Source: Hyphomicrobiaceae bacterium (GTDB taxonomy: Bacteria > Pseudomonadota > Alphaproteobacteria > Rhizobiales > Hyphomicrobiaceae). Taken from it: 64,000 nucleotides of DNA. The position numbers and the translations under genes were made by a program. The notes beneath the pieces are model-generated. The model did not search any database, was not told the DNA's origin, and worked only from the letters and a program-made list of their open reading frames with translations. How positions within the stretch are numbered: position 1 is the first letter of the stretch; each line of letters opens with the position of its first letter. The DNA is taken from positions 18,347 to 82,346 of the forward strand of contig JAJFHG010000017.1 of the NCBI GenBank assembly GCA_021775735.1, given 5' to 3'. This document shows, in pieces, positions 1-10,016 of the stretch.

Positions 1-709
1 GAAAAAGAAACGAGCGCACGTCGCCGTCCATTGGCGCACTTTTCAAGCGCCAGTTATCGAGTTCTTGCTTACTTTTGAGTTCGACAAACGACTCGAGAGG
101 TGCATTGAAAACGACACGCTCTAGGAAACGACGAAAGCTGGACAGCAGTCCACGCAGGCGCGCCTTTTCAGCTTTGTTGACTGACTTTGTTGAGCCACCG
201 GGTTGAATTGTGAGGGTGTGAGGCCACTTGCCAGCCAATAGTCCCGCAATATGCATAAACTCTGCGCGCGCCGGCAGCATATCGCGATGGGCTGTTCCAT
301 GAACGGCCTTAAATCGTGTCTCGACCCAATCAAACCACGCTTCGTCCTGATAAATCGAACGAGCAAAGTCTGGCATAAAGAAAAGATAGAAATGGGTAAG
401 ATGGTCAGCGACATTCTCTGTCGCCAGGATGAGATTAGAGACGATGCGGCCATTAGGAGGAGGGCTAATTCCTTGCGCTTCAGCCAGCGCAGTGGCAGAG
501 GCACTGAGCTGGCTTACTGAACATATTCCACAAATGCGTGGCGTATAGACAAGGGCGTCACGTGGGTCTTTTCCTTGCAGGATCTGTTCAAATCCACGAT
601 ACAGCGTTGAGGTGACAAATGCTTCTGTGACGCGCGAGTCGTTAATCTCAAGCCGCACCTCAAGGTCACCTTCAACGCGGTTAAACGGTCCAACTATTCG
701 ACGTGTCAT
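1..709 (-). CDS. hupV: Regulatory [NiFe]-hydrogenase large subunit HupV/HoxC (partial, C-terminus beyond left edge)
   Basis: About 236 N-terminal codons are present. The N-terminus (MTRRIVGPFNRVEGDLEV) matches hydrogenase large subunits. The first cysteine motif reads RICGICSVSQ: the His usual two residues after the motif in catalytic enzymes is replaced by Gln, as is typical of H2-sensing HupV/HoxC proteins. With HupU it forms the cytoplasmic H2 sensor that controls the HupT kinase. The start ATG overlaps the hupU stop by four bases (ATGA), so the two are translationally coupled. The gene is cut by the window edge, so the second cysteine motif cannot be checked. Assignment is firm from motif and neighbours. 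Confidence 0.93.
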   Translation of the reverse strand, partial: MTRRIVGPFNRVEGDLEVRLEINDSRVTEAFVTSTLYRGFEQILQGKDPRDALVYTPRICGICSVSQLSASATALAEAQGISPPPNGRIVSNLILATENVADHLTHFYLFFMPDFARSIYQDEAWFDWVETRFKAVHGTAHRDMLPARAEFMHIAGLLAGKWPHTLTIQPGGSTKSVNKAEKARLRGLLSSFRRFLERVVFNAPLESFVELKSKQELDNWRLKSAPMDGDVRSFLF

Positions 710-1734
710 CTCTTACCCCGCCTTTTGTTATTATTTGGAGAAATGACGATATGATCGGCCGTCGCATTTTTTCTGAGACGTTTTGGTGTCGCGGCTTTTG
801 ACAACGATGCCAGTGCGACGAACCAGGCCTTGGGCATGTCGGTTGGTAGACCGACCGGAATACCTGCTATTTTTGGTGTTTCCACAAATGCGTGTCCTGG
901 CTCCTCAAACCCAGGCTCCGTACAGGCGATGCAGGGGTATCCACCTGTAATGCATGACCCAGTGCCATTCCACGACCGTGTGTTGCAGTCACCACAAGCC
1001 TGAGTTCCTTTGCATCCCAGGTGCTCCATCATGCAGCCGAGTTCACAAAGCTGTTCAGCGCTGGCCTTGAATTCATAGTACTCATTTCGCGAACAGCCAT
1101 GATGGACAAGCTTGTCCGAAATAGCCTTTGGCCGGTTCCACACATCCAAATCGTGCTCTGTGAAATCACCGCTGGCGATCTGAAGCAGGGTTTCTGTGAC
1201 CCAGGCAGGGTGAACAGGACAACCGGAAATGTTGATAACGGGCAAACCAGATTTGGCGCGAAATTTCTCACCGAGGAGACCACCAGGGTCCTTTACATCA
1301 AAGGCAAGACCGGTTGCGCCTGAGGGATTACCACCGCCAGCGGTGACGCCCCCAAAAGCAGCACAACTCCCCATGGCCACAACATGGTCGCTGAGTGCGG
1401 CCAGCTCTGCGATGACATCCATCATCGCCACCTCACCGCCGGACATCATGTGAAATCGACCCGTGCCATTTGGACCCGTGATGACTGAACCTTCCAGACA
1501 CAAGATGCCGAGTTCGATTTTACGGGCTCTAACCGCATCCAATATGTCGTTGAAGCTTTGCCCTGTCTCTTCACTTAAAGTCGGGTGCCAGAGCAAATTG
1601 ATATTTGCCCCATCAAATGCGGTTAACAGATCAGGAGCTTCGGCACATATTGCCGAAAGTGTGCACCCTCCACAGCCACCGGATTGTAACCAGAGCATGT
1701 TGATCGACGTTTTGGCAAAGCCGTTAGCTGTCAT
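706..1734 (-). CDS. hupU: Regulatory [NiFe]-hydrogenase small subunit HupU/HoxB
   Basis: 342 residues. It carries the small-subunit cysteine signature near the N-terminus (LQSGGCGGCTLS), GSCAAFGG in the middle and a C-terminal cluster region containing CGDCNTRSWNGTGSC and GGYPCIACTEPGF. Unlike HupS it has no Tat signal and no C-terminal membrane anchor, which fits a cytoplasmic H2-sensing subunit. It also lacks the extra cysteines of the O2-tolerant catalytic enzyme. It overlaps the end of hupT by 11 bases and hupV by four, so the sensor and its kinase are made from one transcript. Confidence 0.95.
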   Translation of the reverse strand: MTANGFAKTSINMLWLQSGGCGGCTLSAICAEAPDLLTAFDGANINLLWHPTLSEETGQSFNDILDAVRARKIELGILCLEGSVITGPNGTGRFHMMSGGEVAMMDVIAELAALSDHVVAMGSCAAFGGVTAGGGNPSGATGLAFDVKDPGGLLGEKFRAKSGLPVINISGCPVHPAWVTETLLQIASGDFTEHDLDVWNRPKAISDKLVHHGCSRNEYYEFKASAEQLCELGCMMEHLGCKGTQACGDCNTRSWNGTGSCITGGYPCIACTEPGFEEPGHAFVETPKIAGIPVGLPTDMPKAWFVALASLSKAATPKRLRKNATADHIVISPNNNKRRGKR

Positions 1735-3106
1735 TGTTCTCAGCCTCCGGAAGCGTCAGCCTGAACACTGCACCACCATCAGGGTGGTTCTCTGCCGTAA
1801 TTGAACCACCGTGTTCTTCAACAAGGCCATAACTTATATAGAGCCCAAGTCCGGTACCCTCTCCGATGGGCTTGGTTGTAAAAAACGGTTCAAAAATATG
1901 CGGCATGTCGGCATCGGAAATTCCTGGTCCGAAATCACGCACCGTGACCCACACAACGTTTTTATCTTTTCCGCTACTCAACACCAGTTTTTGTGTTTTT
2001 TGGTCGGACATCATGTCAAAAGCGTTCTGCACCAAGTTCACAATAACCTGGTGTACGTGGCCTTTGCGCGCCATCACCTCAAGCGAATCCGGCATATGAA
2101 ATTCGAGTGTAGGTACGCTATTTGTTGTCTTCGTTACCCAGTCTACAGCCGTTCGAAGAACCGAAGTGATATCAAACCGCTCCAAAACGTCTTTTTGGCC
2201 GCTCGAAAAACGCCTGAGGTCTTGCACGATATCGCGGACACGCTCTGATCCTTCAAGAGTGCCATCGACCAAAGGAACAATATCTTTAACAATAAGATCA
2301 ATCTTGAGTTTTTGCCGCAATGCATAAAGCTGGCTCGGTTCCAAATCGCTATCAAGAGCATTTAAGTACTCGGAGATGCTGGATCCATAGCGCTTCAGCG
2401 CATGCATGTTTCCGAAAATAAAACTGATTGGATTATTAAGTTCGTGTGCAACACCTGCCACCAATCGGCCAAGAGCAGCCATTTTTTCAGATGCAACAAG
2501 TTGTTGTTGTGTTTTGCGCAATTTGCGATGCGCCTGATCTAAATCGGCATAGGCACGTCGCAATTCTCCAACGGGACGGCCAATCAAGACCATGCCGACC
2601 AATTTGCCTCGATTGTTGTATCTGGGCGAAAAATTGACTGCAAGCTCAACATCCTTGCCATCATTTGTCCTCAGATTAACTTCACAATCGCTGTGGATCT
2701 TGTTTGAAGCAATCATGTTTTTGAAAGGTGAAACGTAGTTCGCACTTTCCGGCGTCAAAAGGTCATCAAAATAACGGCCCAGGAAATCCGTACCGTGAAA
2801 TCCGGTGAGCTTTTCTAGCGCCGTATTTGTTTGTTGGATCTTGCCACTAACATCACAGACAATGAGCACATCAGTCATTGCCGCCAGCACACTTCGGATA
2901 AACGTTTGAGCGTCTTCTAACTCAACATTCTTTTTCTCGATCTCCACCTGGGAGCGGACAAGGTCGGAGTAAACCTCATCCATTTTTTGAATAACTTCAA
3001 TCCAGACCTCTTCCTCCACGAGCGGTGCACCAGGTTGATGGGAAGCGACCACCTGACGAATGAGGCCGGCGTTCCCTGAAGGGCGTTGCTCTTTTGAGGC
3101 AGACAT
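1724..3106 (-). CDS. hupT: H2-signalling sensor histidine kinase HupT/HoxJ
   Basis: 460 residues, no membrane segments. An N-terminal helical region is followed by a PAS domain (about 70-180), a coiled stretch, a HisKA domain with the phospho-acceptor His at 221 in HELNNPISF, and an HATPase domain with an N box (NLVQNAFD) and glycine boxes (GPGISDAD, GEGTGLGLYIS). The HELNNP box is characteristic of HupT/HoxJ. In characterised systems the H2-binding HupUV complex controls this kinase, which phosphorylates HupR/HoxA. It sits between hupR (9-bp gap) and hupU (overlap), which supports that role. Confidence 0.95.
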   Translation of the reverse strand: MSASKEQRPSGNAGLIRQVVASHQPGAPLVEEEVWIEVIQKMDEVYSDLVRSQVEIEKKNVELEDAQTFIRSVLAAMTDVLIVCDVSGKIQQTNTALEKLTGFHGTDFLGRYFDDLLTPESANYVSPFKNMIASNKIHSDCEVNLRTNDGKDVELAVNFSPRYNNRGKLVGMVLIGRPVGELRRAYADLDQAHRKLRKTQQQLVASEKMAALGRLVAGVAHELNNPISFIFGNMHALKRYGSSISEYLNALDSDLEPSQLYALRQKLKIDLIVKDIVPLVDGTLEGSERVRDIVQDLRRFSSGQKDVLERFDITSVLRTAVDWVTKTTNSVPTLEFHMPDSLEVMARKGHVHQVIVNLVQNAFDMMSDQKTQKLVLSSGKDKNVVWVTVRDFGPGISDADMPHIFEPFFTTKPIGEGTGLGLYISYGLVEEHGGSITAENHPDGGAVFRLTLPEAENNDS

Positions 3107-3115
3107 ACTGTTTTT

Positions 3116-4600
3116 CTATCCTGTTGCCTGTTGTGTTTTTTCTTGAAGGCCCTCAACCTTTTCCAGTCCGTAGCGCTCTAGTTTTCCGCGCAATCCAACA
3201 CGGGACAGTCCCAGTTCTTTTGCCGCACGACTCTTATTCCATCGATGCCTTATTAGAGTTTCTCGAAGAATGCGGGCCTCAAGGGCTTCGATGCGTTCTT
3301 TTAACGTGCCGACAAATCCACTCAGAATTTCCAGTTCGTCTTCTTCCTCAGGTTGTGCTGCAATGAGAACTCTCGGCGACAGCAACTCTGCACCAAGGTC
3401 TCCCTCCTTTTTAGCCATGACAAGAAGACGTTGTATCTCGTTTTGCATCTCACGAATATTACCGGGCCACTGATACCTTTTCAAACAATCGACGGCCTCA
3501 GCTGACAATCCAGTTGGTGACTTACCAAGTGACGTCGCTGTTTTTTCTAACAAGAAATTTGCAAGAACAGGTATGTCCATCTTTCGCTCGCGTAGCGGTG
3601 GCAAATCAATCGTCACCGTGGCGAGACGAAAATAGAGATCTTTGCGAAACCGTCCATCTCGCACTTCAGTTTCTAGGTTCTTATTGGTCGCAGCGATAAC
3701 GCGTACATCAACTGTTCTCGTCTTGCTGGAGCCAACCGGCCTAATTTCACGCTCCTGCAGAACGCGCAATAGTTTGACTTGAAATGCTGCCGACACCTCA
3801 CCAATTTCATCCAGGAATACCGTACCCCCGTCTGCGCGCTCAAATAGCCCTTGGTGGTCTTCGACCGCTCCCGTAAATGCCCCGCGCTTATGTCCGAACA
3901 ACTCGCTTTCAAGCAGCTCATCCGGGAGTGCCCCGCAATTCTCAACAACAAACGGCTTGTTCCAGCGCAGCGAGGAATAGTGCAAAGCGCGTGCAGCGAG
4001 TTCTTTCCCGGTGCCTGATTCCCCGGTCAATAAAACCGAGACATCGAAGCCTGCTATCTGTCTTAGCGTATCACATACAGCATTCATCGGGCTTTCTTCT
4101 GAACGCACGATACCGTCGTCAAATTGGTAGTGCTGTTTGAGTTCTTCTCGACGCGAGGCAACCACTTTTTCAGCCCTTGAGGAGGACATTTTTAACTCAA
4201 GGCTCAGCAGTTCATTTTGTCTTTGAAGCTCAAAAAGCCGGGCTGCATTTTTCAGAGTAATGATGAGATCATCAGGCTGCCAGGGTTTTGTAATGTAGCG
4301 AAAAATTCCAGCATCATTAATTCCGGAAATAATGTCTTCAGAATCCGTGTATCCAGAAATCACAATGCGTACAACGTCGGGCCATTTCTCACGAACAATC
4401 TTCAGGAACTCGATGCCTGTCATTTCTGGCATACGTTGATCACATAAAATGATCTGGACCCACTCCTGTTCAAGAATCTTCTGAGCCTGCTCAGCGCTTG
4501 ATGCCGTCTTGATGTCGAAATCCTCGGACAGATTACGTTCAAACGCCTCCAATGAACGAATCTCATCATCGACAATTAAGACCGTTGTCTGTCCCGACAC
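3116..4600 (-). CDS. hupR: NtrC-family response regulator HupR/HoxA
   Basis: 494 residues: receiver domain (1-120, predicted phospho-acceptor Asp54 in CDQRMP), AAA+ domain with Walker A GESGTGKE (193-200), intact GAFTGA loop (240-245) that contacts sigma-54, Walker B around VFLDEIGE, and a Fis-type HTH near the C-terminus ([21 protein letters not shown]). The start is GTG, overlapping the hypX TAG by one base, with a strong GGAGGG Shine-Dalgarno eight bases upstream. The intact GAFTGA motif agrees with the two sigma-54 promoters seen upstream of hupS and hupD, so it likely drives the hydrogenase operons. The name could equally be hoxA. Confidence 0.95.
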   Translation of the reverse strand: MSGQTTVLIVDDEIRSLEAFERNLSEDFDIKTASSAEQAQKILEQEWVQIILCDQRMPEMTGIEFLKIVREKWPDVVRIVISGYTDSEDIISGINDAGIFRYITKPWQPDDLIITLKNAARLFELQRQNELLSLELKMSSSRAEKVVASRREELKQHYQFDDGIVRSEESPMNAVCDTLRQIAGFDVSVLLTGESGTGKELAARALHYSSLRWNKPFVVENCGALPDELLESELFGHKRGAFTGAVEDHQGLFERADGGTVFLDEIGEVSAAFQVKLLRVLQEREIRPVGSSKTRTVDVRVIAATNKNLETEVRDGRFRKDLYFRLATVTIDLPPLRERKMDIPVLANFLLEKTATSLGKSPTGLSAEAVDCLKRYQWPGNIREMQNEIQRLLVMAKKEGDLGAELLSPRVLIAAQPEEEDELEILSGFVGTLKERIEALEARILRETLIRHRWNKSRAAKELGLSRVGLRGKLERYGLEKVEGLQEKTQQATG

Positions 4601-6330
4601 TATGATGCCCTCCGGATGAGTGGTGAATATTGTTTTTGATCACGATGGCGCGCGATCGTCACAGGTGTGCGTGACTTTGGAATTTTATGAACAAAGTTAT
4701 GTCTGGCGATGTGATAGCTTGGGTCAAAGCCATAGAAATTACGTTTCATCTTCGCGAGCTCTTCAGCGCGATAAGTTGCCAGAGGTTTTTCCACCTCATC
4801 CTTTTGACGCTGAAGAACTTTGGAATTGAGACGATCAGTAAAGTCAGGTGACTGTGATAAGTGTTGTGCACGGCTTTGCACTTCATTTAAAAATGAAGCA
4901 TGGCTTTCACCAAAATGGGCGTCGCCCAGCCCAAGCGAGACGGCCTCCGACGTTGACATTGGCAAGCGCGCATTCGAGATGCGTTTTGCGCGTTCTTGTC
5001 CGGCGTAGCGTGGCAACAAATAGGTCCAATATTCGGAACCATAGAGATTGCCCATATCTTTATAGTGTGGATTGAGGACAATGCCACGGCGCAGCCAGAC
5101 GTGGTCTGCAGCACGTGCAAGAAAAACCCCGCCCGCGCCGGCGTTGCCCTGCAGGGCAGAGATCGTCAAATGACTGGTCGTGGTAATGATATCGTGCGCC
5201 AAGTCGTCAATGGCATTGATGTTTTGCCAGGAGTCATCGGCGGGGTTGGGAGCAGCTTCAATCACATTAAGATGCATGCCGTTCGACCAGAAATCTGACC
5301 CACCTGCAAGAACCACAACGTTGGTTGGCTGACGAACCGCCTTGCGATAGGCGTCCTGCAACCGCCGACACTGGTCCGTGCTCATCGCGCCATTATAAAA
5401 ATTGAAATGTAAGACGCCGACTTGGCCTACCTCGTCATAGGAAATTTCCTGGTAGCCTTCGGGGCTATCAACCGGAACCTCCGGCACATCATCAAGGTGT
5501 TTTTTCAGAGCCAATGTTGCTGGCAGTTTGATCGCTGGCGTTTCACCTTCATGGGTTTTGTGGCGTCTGACATGACCCAGCCAGATGGCTCCATCGACGG
5601 TCGCCCTGCAAATGGCCGGCCCACTGCGTGCCACAACGGCGCCGGGGGTGCCAGACCGGCCGGGCGCAATATGAGCATCAAACAGTGAAACCTCCTGATC
5701 AAAGAGGCGATCCTTGACGCCAGGAACACCATCACCGCTTCTAATTTTACGTAGAATTGTTTGCGTATCATCCTGGAGCCAATCGATTTTACGATCCGAC
5801 TGACGTGCCAAAGGCCGACACTTGATTTGCGTGCCGCCACCATCACCCGTTAGACGTTTTGGTGTGAATGATTGCGATGCAAACCGGTTGAGCGCCAAGT
5901 GTACAGCTTTGGATGCAGCATCTGTGACTTCGTTGCGATACAGGCTCGACTTGGTTGCACCCGCCCGCATTGGAAACGATGCTGAAGCCCAGATCGGACC
6001 GGCATCCATGTCCGCCTCAGCCTGTAAAACCGTCACACCCCAATTTTTTTGATCATCAAGGATTGCCCAGTCAACGGCGGAGGGGCCGCGATCACCCTCA
6101 ACGCCCGGATGCACAATCAAACACGGCACCATCTTCCAGACATCTTCACTGATTGCGCGCTTTAGAAAAGACGCTAACACCAGGTCAGGTTGAAATTGGG
6201 TGACAGCTTCCTTGAGAACAGACCCATGAATGTCAAACTCGACTGAAACCTCATGCCCAGCATCTTGCAATTCAACAAACATCCTCTGGCTGAGTGAATT
6301 AAACGCATGAACGAGTAAGAGAATACGCAT
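4600..6330 (-). CDS. hypX: Hydrogenase maturation protein HypX/HoxX
   Basis: 576 residues from the ATG at 6330 (MRILLLVHAFNS); a longer reading adds 21 unlikely residues running into hypE. The N-terminal half is formyltransferase-like (HPGVEGDRGPSAVDWAI, then QAEADMDAGPIWAS). The C-terminal half is an enoyl-CoA hydratase-like domain with an oxyanion-hole region around LQGNAGAGGVFLARAADHVW. HypX makes the CO ligand of the NiFe site from a formyl donor under aerobic conditions, so its presence suggests the hydrogenase is assembled in air. It lies four bases after hypE and overlaps hupR. Confidence 0.93.
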   Translation of the reverse strand: MRILLLVHAFNSLSQRMFVELQDAGHEVSVEFDIHGSVLKEAVTQFQPDLVLASFLKRAISEDVWKMVPCLIVHPGVEGDRGPSAVDWAILDDQKNWGVTVLQAEADMDAGPIWASASFPMRAGATKSSLYRNEVTDAASKAVHLALNRFASQSFTPKRLTGDGGGTQIKCRPLARQSDRKIDWLQDDTQTILRKIRSGDGVPGVKDRLFDQEVSLFDAHIAPGRSGTPGAVVARSGPAICRATVDGAIWLGHVRRHKTHEGETPAIKLPATLALKKHLDDVPEVPVDSPEGYQEISYDEVGQVGVLHFNFYNGAMSTDQCRRLQDAYRKAVRQPTNVVVLAGGSDFWSNGMHLNVIEAAPNPADDSWQNINAIDDLAHDIITTTSHLTISALQGNAGAGGVFLARAADHVWLRRGIVLNPHYKDMGNLYGSEYWTYLLPRYAGQERAKRISNARLPMSTSEAVSLGLGDAHFGESHASFLNEVQSRAQHLSQSPDFTDRLNSKVLQRQKDEVEKPLATYRAEELAKMKRNFYGFDPSYHIARHNFVHKIPKSRTPVTIARHRDQKQYSPLIRRAS

Positions 6331-6334
6331 GGGT

Positions 6335-7387
6335 TCAACATATCCTTGGCAATTGCTCGCCAGCGAGCCAATCGACGACGCGGCTACCGCCAAACTCCGT
6401 CATCATCGTGATAAATCCATGCTCGTCATCGTTCACAGTACCAATCACGGCTGCATTCGTGCCGAGGGGATGTTTGTGCATGGCGTCTCGTAGACGTTCA
6501 GCAACCTCGGGGGCGCAAATTGCAATGAGCTTGCCTTCATTGGCAACGTAGAGCGGATCAAGACCGAGAAGTTCGCAGGCCGCTGCCACATCATTTCGTA
6601 TTGGGATGTCGGCGGCTTGAAGATGCATGCCGACACCTGACTGGCTGGCAATTTCGTTCAATGTTGCAGCTAACCCGCCGCGTGTCGGGTCCCTGAGGCA
6701 GTGAATGCCGTCCGGCACCTCGTCAATCATCGCTGCAACAAGTCCATGAAGCGCTGCGCTATCAGATGCGACCTCGGTTTCGAATTCAAGGTTGTCACGT
6801 TTTGACATCAAGGCCACGCCATGATCGCCAATATGACCGCTGACAAGAATTGCATCGCCTGGTTTTGCCAAGTCACCTGAAATTTGAATTCCGTCTGGAA
6901 TGACACCAACACCGGTCGTGGTTATGAAAACACCATCGCCCTTGCCCTTTTCAACAACCTTGGTATCGCCCGTAACAATTGGAACGTTGGCTTCGCGTGA
7001 GGCGGCAGCCATGCTTTTTACAATTTTTTCAAGGTCGGCAAGAGGAAAACCCTCTTCCAAAATAAAACCAGCTGACAGATAAAGTGGTTTGGCGCCGGAC
7101 ATAGCAACATCGTTGATTGTGCCATGAACAGACAGCGAGCCAATATCACCGCCTGGAAAAAACAATGGCGTTACGACATGGCCGTCGGTGCTCATCACCA
7201 TGCGGCCACTCGGTGGCTGAAAAGCCGCTTGATCATTTGATTGGCTCAACAGTTCATTGTCAAAATGGCGAACGAACAATTCCTCAATGAGCTGCGCCAT
7301 GGCGCGACCACCGCTGCCATGCGTCATGTCCACATGGCCTTTGCGCAGGTTGATACGCGCACCAAATCTTTTTGGCATTTCGTTCAT
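6335..7387 (-). CDS. hypE: Hydrogenase maturation protein HypE
   Basis: 350 residues from the ATG at 7387, which overlaps the hypD stop as ATGA; the open frame extends 58 codons further but that part lies inside hypD. A PurM-like fold is indicated by HGSGGRAMAQLIEELF near the start and GVIGDHG-like glycine-rich motifs (SGHIGDHGVALM). The C-terminus ends PRIC, whose terminal Cys is carbamoylated and dehydrated to thiocyanate, the source of the cyanide ligands. It acts with HypF, HypC and HypD. No hypF is visible in this window, so it must lie elsewhere. Confidence 0.96.
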   Translation of the reverse strand: MNEMPKRFGARINLRKGHVDMTHGSGGRAMAQLIEELFVRHFDNELLSQSNDQAAFQPPSGRMVMSTDGHVVTPLFFPGGDIGSLSVHGTINDVAMSGAKPLYLSAGFILEEGFPLADLEKIVKSMAAASREANVPIVTGDTKVVEKGKGDGVFITTTGVGVIPDGIQISGDLAKPGDAILVSGHIGDHGVALMSKRDNLEFETEVASDSAALHGLVAAMIDEVPDGIHCLRDPTRGGLAATLNEIASQSGVGMHLQAADIPIRNDVAAACELLGLDPLYVANEGKLIAICAPEVAERLRDAMHKHPLGTNAAVIGTVNDDEHGFITMMTEFGGSRVVDWLAGEQLPRIC

Positions 7388-8532
7388 GCGACCTTGGCCC
7401 TGCTTTCTTTTTCGGTGCGGAAGCGTCCATAGCTCCAATAGGCTGCACACGAGCCTTCCGAAGACACCATGCACGAGCCTTGCGGATTGTCTGGCGTACA
7501 AACTGTTCCAAACAATTTGCAATCGGTAGGTTTTTTCGCGCCCCGCAAGATCGCAGGGCATTCACACCCCTTCACGTCTCTGCCGTTACCAGCCTGCACC
7601 GCGAACCGTTTTTCAGCATCAAATTCAGAAAAAGCGTCACGAATTCTGAGCGCGCTATAGGGCACATCACCAAGCCCACGCCATTCAAAACTCCGGCGCA
7701 GTTCAAACACCTCTGCTACCAAATCTTGGGCTTTGCAATTTCCTTCACGGGTAACGACCCGGGTGTATTCATTTTCAACCTCATACCGTCCAGCATTAAT
7801 CTGACGGATCAGCATCAGCGTCGCCTGCATGACATCCAGAGGCTCGAACCCCGTAATCACGACAGGTTTTTGAAATTCTTCTGCAAAATACTCATAGGGT
7901 TCGCTGCCAATAATTGAACTGACGTGCGATGGACCAAGAAACCCATCAATTGACACCGTTCCAATGTCGCGCACTTCGGGCGACTGGAGAATATGCTGGA
8001 TGGCAGCAGGTGTCAGAACATGATTACAAAAAACGGAAAAGTTTTTCAGCCCTTGCTTTTCTGCAACCTTAATTGCAACGGCTGTCGGCGGGGTTGTTGT
8101 TTCAAAACCGATCGCGAAAAAGACAACCTCACGATCGGGATTGTCATGTGCAATCCTCAAGGCATCCTGCGTCGAATACACCATGCGAATATCAGCGCCA
8201 GACGCTTTTGCCTTTAACAGGCTCCGTTTCTTACTGGCGGGAACACGCATCATATCGCCATATGAACAAACAATAGCGCCATCTCGCTCGGCAAGTTCAA
8301 TTGCATTGTCGATACGCGGAATGGGCAGCACGCACACCGGGCACCCTGGCCCGTGCACAAACTTTACATTGTCGGGCATCAAATCCTGCACGCCATATCG
8401 GAAAATGGCATGTGTGTGCCCGCCGCAGAATTCCATAAAGTTGTATTGCTTTGAGGGGTCAGCCTCTGCTGCAACGGCGCTTGAAAGTCGTTTTGCAAGA
8501 TCTTTATCGCGAAATTCGTCGACAAATTTCAT
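7384..8532 (-). CDS. hypD: Hydrogenase maturation protein HypD
   Basis: 382 residues. It has the conserved cysteine motifs FCGGHTHAIFRYG and HGPGCPVCVLP and a C-terminal [4Fe-4S] cysteine set (CECPAIL, CKLFGTVCTP, GSCMVSSEGSCAAYW). HypD with HypC forms the scaffold on which the Fe(CN)2CO group is built. The start overlaps hypC by four bases and the end overlaps hypE by four, giving tight translational coupling through hypCDE. Confidence 0.97.
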   Translation of the reverse strand: MKFVDEFRDKDLAKRLSSAVAAEADPSKQYNFMEFCGGHTHAIFRYGVQDLMPDNVKFVHGPGCPVCVLPIPRIDNAIELAERDGAIVCSYGDMMRVPASKKRSLLKAKASGADIRMVYSTQDALRIAHDNPDREVVFFAIGFETTTPPTAVAIKVAEKQGLKNFSVFCNHVLTPAAIQHILQSPEVRDIGTVSIDGFLGPSHVSSIIGSEPYEYFAEEFQKPVVITGFEPLDVMQATLMLIRQINAGRYEVENEYTRVVTREGNCKAQDLVAEVFELRRSFEWRGLGDVPYSALRIRDAFSEFDAEKRFAVQAGNGRDVKGCECPAILRGAKKPTDCKLFGTVCTPDNPQGSCMVSSEGSCAAYWSYGRFRTEKESRAKVA

Positions 8533-8801
8533 GACAGCAGCTCCTCTCCACCGTCACCGGTTTCCGCTCCTGCCCCGTCGGCGAGAAATCCTGCCTCAGA
8601 CATCATGGCAAGCGTGCGTTCTGCCTCTTCAGGGCTGACCGTATTCAGCGCAAAACCGACGTGAACGAGAACAAAATCACCAACGCTGACACCGTCGACA
8701 AGCGCCAGTGAGATTTCTTTTTTCACGCCCTCAAGAGCAACCATCGCGGTTTGTTGATCGTCGCTCATGGATATGATTTTAGCCGGCAGCGCGAGACACA
8801 T
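8529..8801 (-). CDS. hypC: Hydrogenase assembly chaperone HypC
   Basis: 90 residues beginning MCLALPAKI, the diagnostic HypC/HybG/HupF N-terminus in which Cys2 carries the iron fragment. It delivers the Fe(CN)2CO unit from HypD to the large-subunit precursor. The start lies 23 bases inside the 3' end of hypB. A second family member, hupF, is present upstream, so the two probably divide work between general assembly and protection of HupL. Confidence 0.96.
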   Translation of the reverse strand: MCLALPAKIISMSDDQQTAMVALEGVKKEISLALVDGVSVGDFVLVHVGFALNTVSPEEAERTLAMMSEAGFLADGAGAETGDGGEELLS

Positions 8802-9675
8802 TATTGTTTCCTTCCGCTTGTTTTTTGAGTTGGGCCGGGTGGCCGGTAAGGGCCATTTCGCGCGCGAGTTTTATCCATTGATAGAATTGTTCAAGACCTT
8901 CACCGCTCGTTGCGGAAATCTGTAAAACTTTAATCGATCGATTTACGCTTCGGGCGTGTTCAATACATTTTTGGATATCAAAATCGACATGCGGTAACAG
9001 ATCTATTTTGTTGATCAGCATAAGATCGGCTGCATGAAACATATCTGGATATTTGGCTGGTTTATCGTCGCCTTCGGTTACCGATAAGATGACAACCTTA
9101 TGGGCTTCACCCAGATCAAAGCTTGCCGGACAAACAAGATTTCCAACATTTTCAATAAACAGAACACCGCCGTCCTCTAACTCAAGACCTTCAACGGCAT
9201 GCCCAACCATGTGACCATCGAGGTGACACCCTTTGCCGGTATTAATTTGAATGGCGGGTGCACCGGTCTGGCGAATCCGATCAGCATCGTTGGTCGTTTG
9301 CTGATCGCCTTCGACAACTGCAAACCGCAATGTGTCTTTCAACTCATCAATGGTGCGCACCAAAAGAGAGGTTTTTCCAGAGCCCGGACTGGAAACAAAA
9401 TTCAAAGCAAGCAGGCCATGTTCGGCAAAATAGTGCCGGTTGGCATTGGCATACTGGTTGTTCTTGGCCAGAATATCCTGCTCGATTTGCACCATACGGC
9501 TCTGAGTGAGGCCTGGCGCATGGGAGTGCTCCGCCATTGGCTCATGATGATGCGTGTGGCCATCACCATGAGAATGGCTGTGACCATCTTCGCCATGGTG
9601 ATGGTGATGATGTTTGTGAACGCTCTTGCCCTCGATACGGGCCTCGCCTTCACCGCAACCGCAAACGCCACACAT
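8779..9675 (-). CDS. hypB: Hydrogenase nickel incorporation GTPase HypB
   Basis: 298 residues. The N-terminus has a CGVCGC metal motif followed by a histidine-rich stretch (residues about 19-55, many HH and HSH repeats) that should store nickel. The GTPase domain has a P-loop [11 protein letters not shown] and NKIDLLP. HypB works with HypA to insert nickel into the large subunit. The start codon overlaps the hypA stop by one base (TAATG). Confidence 0.97.
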   Translation of the reverse strand: MCGVCGCGEGEARIEGKSVHKHHHHHHGEDGHSHSHGDGHTHHHEPMAEHSHAPGLTQSRMVQIEQDILAKNNQYANANRHYFAEHGLLALNFVSSPGSGKTSLLVRTIDELKDTLRFAVVEGDQQTTNDADRIRQTGAPAIQINTGKGCHLDGHMVGHAVEGLELEDGGVLFIENVGNLVCPASFDLGEAHKVVILSVTEGDDKPAKYPDMFHAADLMLINKIDLLPHVDFDIQKCIEHARSVNRSIKVLQISATSGEGLEQFYQWIKLAREMALTGHPAQLKKQAEGNNNVSRAAG

Positions 9676-10016
9676 TAGTTCACCTCCAATTCTTTGATTT
9701 TCAGCTCATCGCCACCAGAGACTTGCAGTTGGTGACTGCCGCACTTGGGGCAGGCATCGTATCTGTGCGTGACCCTAACTGTGTTGGCGCATGGCAGACA
9801 CCATGCCTGAGCTTCTGTCTCTATAATCTTCAATTCCGCGTTTTCGGCACACGTTCCCCGTGTGACGCAATCAAAACTGAAGCGTAGCGCCTCCATCTCA
9901 ACGCCCGAAAACTGACCAACTTCAAGGCACACCATTTTAACTTCCGTGAAATTGTTGAGTTTGGCCTGCTGCTCAACAACTGAAATAATGCTTTCACACA
10001 AACTCATCTCATGCAT
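9675..10016 (-). CDS. hypA: Hydrogenase nickel incorporation protein HypA
   Basis: 113 residues from the ATG at 10016 ([10 protein letters not shown]). A GTG one codon upstream would give an extra Met, but HypA needs the amino group and His2 of MHE as nickel ligands, so the ATG is preferred. Two CxxC pairs (CLPCANT and CPKCGSH) form the zinc site. The start overlaps the hupK stop by one base (TGATG). It partners HypB in nickel delivery. Confidence 0.96.
   Translation of the reverse strand: MHEMSLCESIISVVEQQAKLNNFTEVKMVCLEVGQFSGVEMEALRFSFDCVTRGTCAENAELKIIETEAQAWCLPCANTVRVTHRYDACPKCGSHQLQVSGGDELKIKELEVN

Noticed and set aside
121..504. 127-residue minus-strand frame inside hupV
   Set aside because: It is out of phase with hupV, whose frame from ATG 709 gives clear large-subunit motifs and runs through the region without a stop.
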